From NCBI GenBank assembly GCA_013822695.1, contig PNKW01000018.1, positions 1 to 45,507 of the forward strand: 45,507 nt of DNA. Direction: 5' to 3'. The stretch comes from Erythrobacter sp. GTDB taxonomy: Bacteria; Pseudomonadota; Alphaproteobacteria; Sphingomonadales; Sphingomonadaceae. Below the pieces are notes generated by a model. That model ran no database searches. It had not been told where the DNA came from and was given only the letters and a program-made list of their open reading frames with translations. Positions 41,316 through 45,507 of this stretch are shown here, piece after piece. The translations under genes and the position numbers were made by a program. Positions within the stretch are counted from its first letter, which is position 1, and every line of letters starts with the position of its first letter.

Positions 41316-41350
41316 CACTCGGGCCGCAGGAATTCCCGCGGGGCGCATTA

Positions 41351-41379
41351 TTGCCTTTTTGGGAACTTGCGCCTATACA
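41351..41379 (+). promoter_or_regulatory. Promoter of the candidate antitoxin RNA
   Basis: TTGCCT (41351-41356) and TATACA (41374-41379) are separated by exactly 17 bases, 36 bases after the tig stop. This is one of the best sigma-70 matches I see in the window. The expected first transcribed base is about A41386, the first base of the sequence complementary to the small peptide gene's start region. Confidence 0.55.
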
Positions 41380-41385
41380 AGCACT

Positions 41386-41450
41386 ACCAATGACAGGCTC
41401 AGCTTGTTGATCGACCCCCGGCCGCTGCAACGGCTGGGGGTCAACCGTTT
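41386..41450 (+). ncRNA. Candidate cis/trans-acting antitoxin RNA
   Basis: A predicted RNA of about 65 bases. Its 5' end, ACCAATGACA (41386-41395) and then GCTTGTT (41402-41408), is complementary to the translation start region of the small peptide gene on the minus strand (AACAAGC, ATG, TGTCATTGGT): 17 pairs with a 1-by-6 internal loop. A strong 12-pair hairpin (41413-41442, loop CTGCAA, one G-T pair) could end it, with AACCGTTTC behind. The loop CTGCAA is the reverse complement of the loop of the hairpin downstream of the peptide gene. No expression evidence; the end is estimated. Confidence 0.5.
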
Positions 41451-41471
41451 CAGGGGCACGCTGCCGAAGCC

Positions 41472-41499
41472 CGAGGGGCCGGCTGCAACCGACCCCTCG
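41472..41499 (-). terminator. Hairpin downstream of the small peptide gene
   Basis: On the minus strand GAGGGGTCGG and CCGGCCCCTC pair (ten pairs, one G-T, extended by one C-G) around the loop TTGCAG, 16 bases after the peptide stop. As plus-strand RNA the stem would contain a C-A mismatch, so it is better formed in the peptide mRNA. No T-run follows. It may end the mRNA and offers a loop complementary to the antitoxin RNA loop. Confidence 0.5.
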
Positions 41500-41514
41500 A
41501 ACCGTGACTCACAG

Positions 41515-41607
41515 CTACTTTGACCGAGCCACTTCGACCACCTTCAGAATGAGGGTGGCAAAAGCGATCAGCAGACCAAGCAACACGCACATTTCAACCA
41601 ATGACAT
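41515..41607 (-). CDS. Candidate type I toxin: 30-residue membrane peptide
   Basis: A short open frame of 30 codons. The peptide begins MSLVEMCVLLGLL, continues with the hydrophobic IAFATLILKVV and ends EVARSK: one membrane helix with a short charged tail, the composition of type I toxins and holin-like toxin peptides. AAAGAGG precedes the ATG with about eight bases of spacing, one of the clearest ribosome sites in the window. It lies between tig and the amidase. Its start region is repeated (ACCAATGACA, GCTTGTT on the plus strand) at 41386-41408, under a plus-strand promoter. I do not know a named homologue; toxicity is inferred from layout. Confidence 0.6.
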   Translation of the reverse strand: MSLVEMCVLLGLLIAFATLILKVVEVARSK

Positions 41608-41626
41608 GCTTGTTTCCTCTTTGATC

Positions 41627-41649
41627 TGACAGCGGAATTGCTGCTGTCA
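41627..41649 (-). promoter_or_regulatory. Inverted repeat in the leader of the small peptide gene
   Basis: TGACAGC-N9-GCTGTCA is a perfect seven-base inverted repeat ending 19 bases before the peptide start codon, just ahead of the Shine-Dalgarno sequence. It could be a leader hairpin limiting translation, as in other type I toxin mRNAs, or an operator. I see no convincing promoter for the peptide gene. Confidence 0.45.
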
Positions 41650-41707
41650 CGAGTAGTGCCGCAAATTGGCTGCCGATGCGACTGCCAACCGATCTGGTTA
41701 AGGCGAC

Positions 41708-43240
41708 CTACTTCCCCGCCGGTTTCCACCGCTCGAAAGTCGGCGCGGGCAGCTGGGCTGTCCGCGCTTTTTCGTAGGCCGCGCCCGCCTTCAGCACGTC
41801 ATGGTCCTGCCACTGGCCGCCCATGATGCTGAACCCGATCGGCAGACCTTCAACCCCGCCCATCGGGACGGTGATATGCGGATAGCCCGCAATCGCCGCC
41901 AGATAGCCCGCGCCGATGCCGTTGGCGAAGTGGTCGCCATTGACGAGGTCGGTGGTCCACGCCGGGCCCTCGGTCGGGGCGACGAGGAAGCTCACGGTGT
42001 TTTCGGTGAGCAGCTTGTCGATCCCCTCGGCCCGCGTCAGGCGGCGCAGGGTGGCGAGGTTTGTAGCATAGGCCTCCGCATCGGTCGTCTCCAGCGCCTG
42101 TTCGAACAGATCCTGGTTGAACCAGCGCATTTCCGTGTCGGCGTTGGCCTTGTTGAAGGCGACCACATCGGCAAGGCTGCGCGGGCCTGCGGTGCCGGGA
42201 CGGGTGGCGAGATACTTGTCCATCTCCACCCGCAGCTCGAAGAGCAGCACCGGGAGCGCGGCCTCCCACAATTCGCCGGGTGCTTCGTATTCGACATCGA
42301 CCAGCACCGCGCCCGCACGCGCCAGATCGGCAAGCGCGGCTTCGAACAATGCGGCGACATCCGCGCGGCTCCCCACCGCGCCGCGCAGCACGCCGATGCG
42401 CACGCCCTTCAACGAGGCGGTGTCGAGCCCGGCGGTGTAGTCGGCGACCCGCTTGGCCTCCAGCGTCACCGGATCGGCGGCATCCGGCCCGGCGATGGCG
42501 GTGAGCAGCAGCGCGGCGTCATAGACTGTACGCGTCATCGGCCCGGCGGTGTCCTGCGTGCTCGAGATCGGCACGACATGGGTGCGGCTGACGATCCCGA
42601 CACTGGGCTTGAAGCCGACGAGGCCGTTGATGCTCGCAGGGCAGGTGATCGAGCCATTGGTCTCGGTTCCGATCGCGCCCCAGGCAAAGCCCGCCGCAAT
42701 CGCCGCCCCGCTGCCGCTGGAAGAGCCGCAGGTATTGCGGTCGGTGGCATAGGGGTTCCGCGTCAGCCCGCCGACCGCGCTCCACCCGCTGGTCGAATTG
42801 TTCGAGCGGATATTGGCCCACTCGGAGAGGTTGGTCTTGCCCAGCACCACGCCGCCATTCTGCCGCAGCAACGCGATCAGCGGCGCATCGCGGCCCGTGG
42901 CATTGTCGGCGAGCGCAAGGCTGCCGGCGGTGGTCGGCCACTCGGCGGTCTCGACATTGTCCTTCACCAAAACCGTCCGCCCGCCGAGCGGCTTTTCGGT
43001 CTGGGTGACCGCCACCGCCGCCGCATCGGGATTATAGGTGATGACCGCATTCAACATCGGCCCGGCATCGTCGAGCGCCCTGATCCGCTCGGTCTGGGCG
43101 CGGGTCTCGGTGATTGTGGATGAAGGCCGTTCCTTGATCCTGATGTCGTCGCCGGTTTGCTGCGCCAGCGTAGGCGCGGCGGTGGAGGCGAGCAGCAGGG
43201 CGAGCACCGGGCGGGCGAGGTTCATACGGTTCATGCCCAT
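41708..43240 (-). CDS. Exported amidase (amidase signature family)
   Basis: A 510-residue amidase with the Ser-cisSer-Lys catalytic triad. The lysine is in TVLVKDNVETAEWPTTAGS (about residue 90), the cis-Ser in NTCGSSSGSGAAIAAGF, and the nucleophile Ser in the segment GTETNGSITCPASINGLVGF. An N-terminal signal peptide (NLARPVLALLLASTAAPTLA) predicts a periplasmic enzyme; the substrate is unknown. I start at the ATG at 43240, but 43234 and 43225 are also possible and keep the signal peptide; the open frame to 43276 adds charged residues before it. It diverges from clpP. Confidence 0.9.
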   Translation of the reverse strand: MGMNRMNLARPVLALLLASTAAPTLAQQTGDDIRIKERPSSTITETRAQTERIRALDDAGPMLNAVITYNPDAAAVAVTQTEKPLGGRTVLVKDNVETAEWPTTAGSLALADNATGRDAPLIALLRQNGGVVLGKTNLSEWANIRSNNSTSGWSAVGGLTRNPYATDRNTCGSSSGSGAAIAAGFAWGAIGTETNGSITCPASINGLVGFKPSVGIVSRTHVVPISSTQDTAGPMTRTVYDAALLLTAIAGPDAADPVTLEAKRVADYTAGLDTASLKGVRIGVLRGAVGSRADVAALFEAALADLARAGAVLVDVEYEAPGELWEAALPVLLFELRVEMDKYLATRPGTAGPRSLADVVAFNKANADTEMRWFNQDLFEQALETTDAEAYATNLATLRRLTRAEGIDKLLTENTVSFLVAPTEGPAWTTDLVNGDHFANGIGAGYLAAIAGYPHITVPMGGVEGLPIGFSIMGGQWQDHDVLKAGAAYEKARTAQLPAPTFERWKPAGK

Positions 43241-43346
43241 GGTTTGTGCGCGCGTGGGCCAAGGCTCAAGGGGCAAAATGACCCCGCCCCCCAGGCTCCC
43301 GCTGCGCGCCCATCTCCCACCAATTCACATGAACAAGGTAAACGCC

Positions 43347-43376
43347 CTTGAAATTGCCCCTCACACTCCGACATAG
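43347..43376 (+). promoter_or_regulatory. Candidate heat-shock (RpoH) promoter of clpP
   Basis: CTTGAA (43347-43352), 16 bases, then CGACATAG (43369-43376), which partly matches the alphaproteobacterial sigma-32 consensus CTTGAA-N16/17-CCCCATNT. Its position 33 bases before the clpP ATG is right for a promoter, and clpP is a known sigma-32 target in alphaproteobacteria. Confidence 0.5.
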
Positions 43377-43409
43377 CCAATTCGACACCAGCAAGGGCAA
43401 AGGCACCAC

Positions 43410-44114
43410 ATGATCGATCTGTTCGGCAACGCAGGCGAAACCTACGGCACGCAGGGGCAATTCACCCGCGATCCGGTGACCGGTGCGCTGGTGCCCGTGG
43501 TGGTCGAGCAGACCAGCCGGGGCGAGCGCAGCTTCGACATCTTCAGCCGCCTGCTGCGTGAACGGATCGTCTTCGTCACCGGTCAGGTCGAAGACGGCAT
43601 GGCCTCGCTGATCACCGCGCAGCTGCTGTTCCTCGAATCCGAGAACCCCTCCAAGCCGATCAGCATGTACATCAACTCGCCCGGCGGGGTGGTGACGGCG
43701 GGTCTCGCGATCTTCGACACCATGCAATACATCAAGCCGCGCGTGTCGACCGTGTGCATGGGGCAGGCCGCCAGCATGGGCAGCTTCCTGCTCGCCGCGG
43801 GCGAGCCCGGCATGCGCATCGCGCTCCCCAATGCGCGGATCATGATCCACCAGCCTTCGGGCGGGGCGCGCGGGATGGCCTCCGACATCGAGATCCAGGC
43901 GCGCGAGATCCTGCGCATCCGCAGCCGCATGAACGATCTCTACGTCAAGTTCACCGGCCGCAGCCTTGAGGAAATCGAAAAGGCGATGGATCGCGACACC
44001 TTCCTCGAAGCCGAAGAAGCGCGCGCCTTCGGCCTCGTCGACAAGGTGTTCGAGACCCGGCCCGACAATGAAGAGACCGGCGGCGAGGACGGTTCGGGCG
44101 GCGCGCCTGAATAA
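43410..44114 (+). CDS. clpP: ATP-dependent Clp protease proteolytic subunit
   Basis: A 234-residue serine protease forming the ClpP double ring. The catalytic Ser122 is in [16 protein letters not shown], His147 in [20 protein letters not shown], and the Asp in the following helix region with family spacing ([12 protein letters not shown]). The N-terminal part has [20 protein letters not shown] and [20 protein letters not shown]. The C-terminal tail is acidic and glycine-rich ([16 protein letters not shown]). About 20 residues before the mature core look like the usual propeptide. clpX follows after 209 bases, so the two may be co-transcribed. Confidence 0.96.
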   Translation: MIDLFGNAGETYGTQGQFTRDPVTGALVPVVVEQTSRGERSFDIFSRLLRERIVFVTGQVEDGMASLITAQLLFLESENPSKPISMYINSPGGVVTAGLAIFDTMQYIKPRVSTVCMGQAASMGSFLLAAGEPGMRIALPNARIMIHQPSGGARGMASDIEIQAREILRIRSRMNDLYVKFTGRSLEEIEKAMDRDTFLEAEEARAFGLVDKVFETRPDNEETGGEDGSGGAPE

Positions 44115-44323
44115 GGTCTGCCTTCATACGGGCGCCCCGATCCGCCCCCGCTCGGGACAGCTTGCTGCAAAGCGTGGTTTTTCCGCGCTCTGGCGAGGGC
44201 AGGCACTATGGTAACACCACGAAATCGCGCACCATGTGTTGATTCATGGGGGCCACGCGATACACTTGACGAATCCGCCCGGGGTGTTCCGGCGCCAAGC
44301 GACGCGGATTCGAGGACACAGGA

Positions 44324-45507
44324 ATGACCAAATTGAGCGGATCCGACAGCAAGTCCACCCTCTACTGCAGCTTCTGCGGGAAGTCGCAGCACGAGGTGCG
44401 CAAGCTCATCGCCGGCCCCACCGTGTTCATCTGCGATGAATGCGTCGAGCTGTGCAACGACATCATCCGCGAGGAAACCAAGGCGGGGATCGCCGGCAAG
44501 AAGGACGGCGAGATCCCCACGCCGATGGACATCTTCACCACCCTGAACGACTACGTGATCGGTCAGGACCGCGCCAAGCGCGTGCTCTCGGTCGCAGTGC
44601 ACAACCACTACAAGCGGCTCAAGCACTCGGGCAAGGCGGGCGATGTCGAGCTGGCGAAGTCGAACATCCTGCTGGTCGGCCCCACCGGCTCGGGCAAGAC
44701 CCTGCTCGCCCAGACGCTGGCACGCACCTTCGATGTGCCCTTCACCATGGCCGATGCGACCACGCTGACCGAAGCGGGTTATGTGGGCGAGGATGTGGAG
44801 AACATCATCCTCAAGCTGCTGCAATCCTCCGACTACAATGTCGAGAAGGCGCAGCACGGGATCGTCTATATCGACGAGATCGACAAGATCACCCGCAAGG
44901 CCGAAAACCCCTCGATCACCCGCGACGTTTCGGGTGAGGGTGTGCAGCAGGCGCTGCTCAAGCTGATGGAAGGCACCACCGCCTCCGTTCCGCCGCAGGG
45001 CGGGCGCAAGCATCCGCAGCAGGAATTCCTGCAGGTCGACACGACGAACATCCTGTTCATCTGCGGCGGTGCCTTCGCAGGGCTCGACAAGATCATCGCT
45101 GATCGCTTGCAGAAGCGCTCGATCGGCTTCGGCGCGCATGTCGCCGATCCGGACAAGCGCCGCGTGGGCGAGCTGCTCGAAAAGTCCGAGCCTGAGGATC
45201 TCCTCAAGTTCGGCCTGATCCCCGAATTCGTCGGACGCCTGCCGGTGATCGCCACGCTGCATGATCTCGACATCCCGGCGCTGGTGACGATCCTCAGCGA
45301 GCCCAAGAATGCGCTGGTCAAGCAGTACAAGAAGCTGTTCGAGCTCGAGGATGTGGAGCTGACCTTCACCCCTGACGCCCTTCAGGCGATCGCCGAGCGC
45401 GCGATCAAGCGCAAGACCGGCGCGCGGGGCTTGCGTTCTATCGTCGAAGGCCTGCTGCTCGACACGATGTTCGACCTGCCCGACATGGAAGGCGTGACCG
45501 AAATCGT
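44324..45507 (+). CDS. clpX: ATP-dependent Clp protease ATPase subunit ClpX (3' end cut)
   Basis: The first 394 codons of ClpX; the gene runs off the right edge of the window, missing about 30 residues. It has an N-terminal zinc-binding domain with Cys15, Cys18, Cys37 and Cys40 ([17 protein letters not shown]). The AAA+ domain has Walker [14 protein letters not shown] (about residue 118), Walker [11 protein letters not shown] (about 182), the pore loop GYVGEDV and the sensor-2 arginine in [13 protein letters not shown]. The ATG at 44324 is preceded by AGGACACAGGA. In the 209-base gap before it there is a small hairpin with a T5 loop but no clear promoter. Confidence 0.96.
   Translation, partial: MTKLSGSDSKSTLYCSFCGKSQHEVRKLIAGPTVFICDECVELCNDIIREETKAGIAGKKDGEIPTPMDIFTTLNDYVIGQDRAKRVLSVAVHNHYKRLKHSGKAGDVELAKSNILLVGPTGSGKTLLAQTLARTFDVPFTMADATTLTEAGYVGEDVENIILKLLQSSDYNVEKAQHGIVYIDEIDKITRKAENPSITRDVSGEGVQQALLKLMEGTTASVPPQGGRKHPQQEFLQVDTTNILFICGGAFAGLDKIIADRLQKRSIGFGAHVADPDKRRVGELLEKSEPEDLLKFGLIPEFVGRLPVIATLHDLDIPALVTILSEPKNALVKQYKKLFELEDVELTFTPDALQAIAERAIKRKTGARGLRSIVEGLLLDTMFDLPDMEGVTEI

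Noticed and set aside
39738..41348. Minus-strand frame of 536 codons opposite tig
   Set aside because: Leu/Gly/Arg repeats mirror the Lys/Ala codons of the trigger factor; no start context and no domain.
41316..41360. Terminator for tig (imperfect CCGC-GGAATTCC-GCGG palindrome with a later T5)
   Set aside because: The stem contains an A-C mismatch with almost no loop, and the T-run is about 17 bases away and belongs to the antitoxin promoter region.
41801..43123. Plus-strand frame of 440 codons opposite the amidase
   Set aside because: Antisense shadow; the minus-strand frame has all amidase catalytic motifs.
43940..45262. Minus-strand frame of 440 codons opposite clpP/clpX
   Set aside because: Antisense of highly conserved ClpX; no own motifs.
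1..45507. CRISPR arrays, insertion sequences, rRNA, replication origin
   Set aside because: No regularly spaced repeats, transposase motifs, rRNA sequence or DnaA-box clusters were seen when reading the window.

Overview
The window is GC-rich chromosomal DNA from an alphaproteobacterium, most likely Sphingomonadales near Erythrobacter/Porphyrobacter. This is inferred from the family content (DUF3297 next to der, single-domain ParA with SPOR proteins, pyrB overlapping a degenerate pyrC, a trigger factor with a Lys/Ala-rich tail) and from frequent GTG/TTG starts and 4-nt stop/start overlaps. I see no insertion sequence, CRISPR array, rRNA or replication origin. Taxonomy was not computed.

Layout. 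(1) 255-2805: three tandem paralogous tail-collar proteins, a GNAT acetyltransferase and a DUF6916 protein, with no other phage genes. (2) 2876-25309: a large exopolysaccharide/capsule locus. It holds a nucleotidyltransferase-family protein, a Wza-like export lipoprotein, a small secreted glycine-rich protein, an O-antigen ligase/polymerase-type membrane protein, a Wzz/tyrosine-kinase fusion, a TPR-like membrane protein, an ABC half-transporter, an acyltransferase with an SGNH domain, glycosyltransferases on both strands, an FkbM methyltransferase, a frameshifted asparagine-synthase-like amidotransferase, an EpsG-type protein, a UDP-sugar dehydrogenase and the initiating sugar transferase. (3) 25391-29864: tRNA-Val, sppA, and pyrB with an apparently inactive dihydroorotase. 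(4) 29904-34224: SPOR protein, ribbon-helix-helix protein and ParA on the minus strand, with a second SPOR protein divergent from them. (5) 34322-36993: DUF418 and DUF5946 proteins, then an iron-storage pair (bfd, bfr) with an iron-box-like promoter. (6) 37204-39698: DUF3297, der and DUF2721 on the minus strand, then tRNA-Leu. (7) 39762-45507: tig, a candidate type I toxin-antitoxin locus, an exported amidase, clpP and the start of clpX (cut by the window edge).

How the genes work together. In the polysaccharide locus the sugar transferase would load the first sugar on undecaprenyl phosphate. The glycosyltransferases would extend the unit. The dehydrogenase would supply a uronic acid that the AsnB-like enzyme could amidate. 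The acyltransferase and methyltransferase would decorate. An ABC half-transporter could flip the lipid-linked unit, since no Wzx is visible. The Wzy_C-type and/or EpsG-type protein would polymerise, and the Wzz-kinase and Wza-like lipoprotein would control length and export. tig, clpP and clpX form the usual protein quality-control neighbourhood.

The most novel signal is at 41351-41649, between tig and the amidase. A 30-residue membrane peptide on the minus strand has a strong Shine-Dalgarno sequence. It converges with a predicted short plus-strand RNA that has its own promoter. The first ten bases predicted for that RNA are complementary to the peptide's start-codon region, and its hairpin loop is complementary to the loop of a hairpin behind the peptide gene. 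This is the layout of the plasmid pAD1 par (Fst/RNA II) type I toxin-antitoxin system, and I know of no description of it in this bacterial group.
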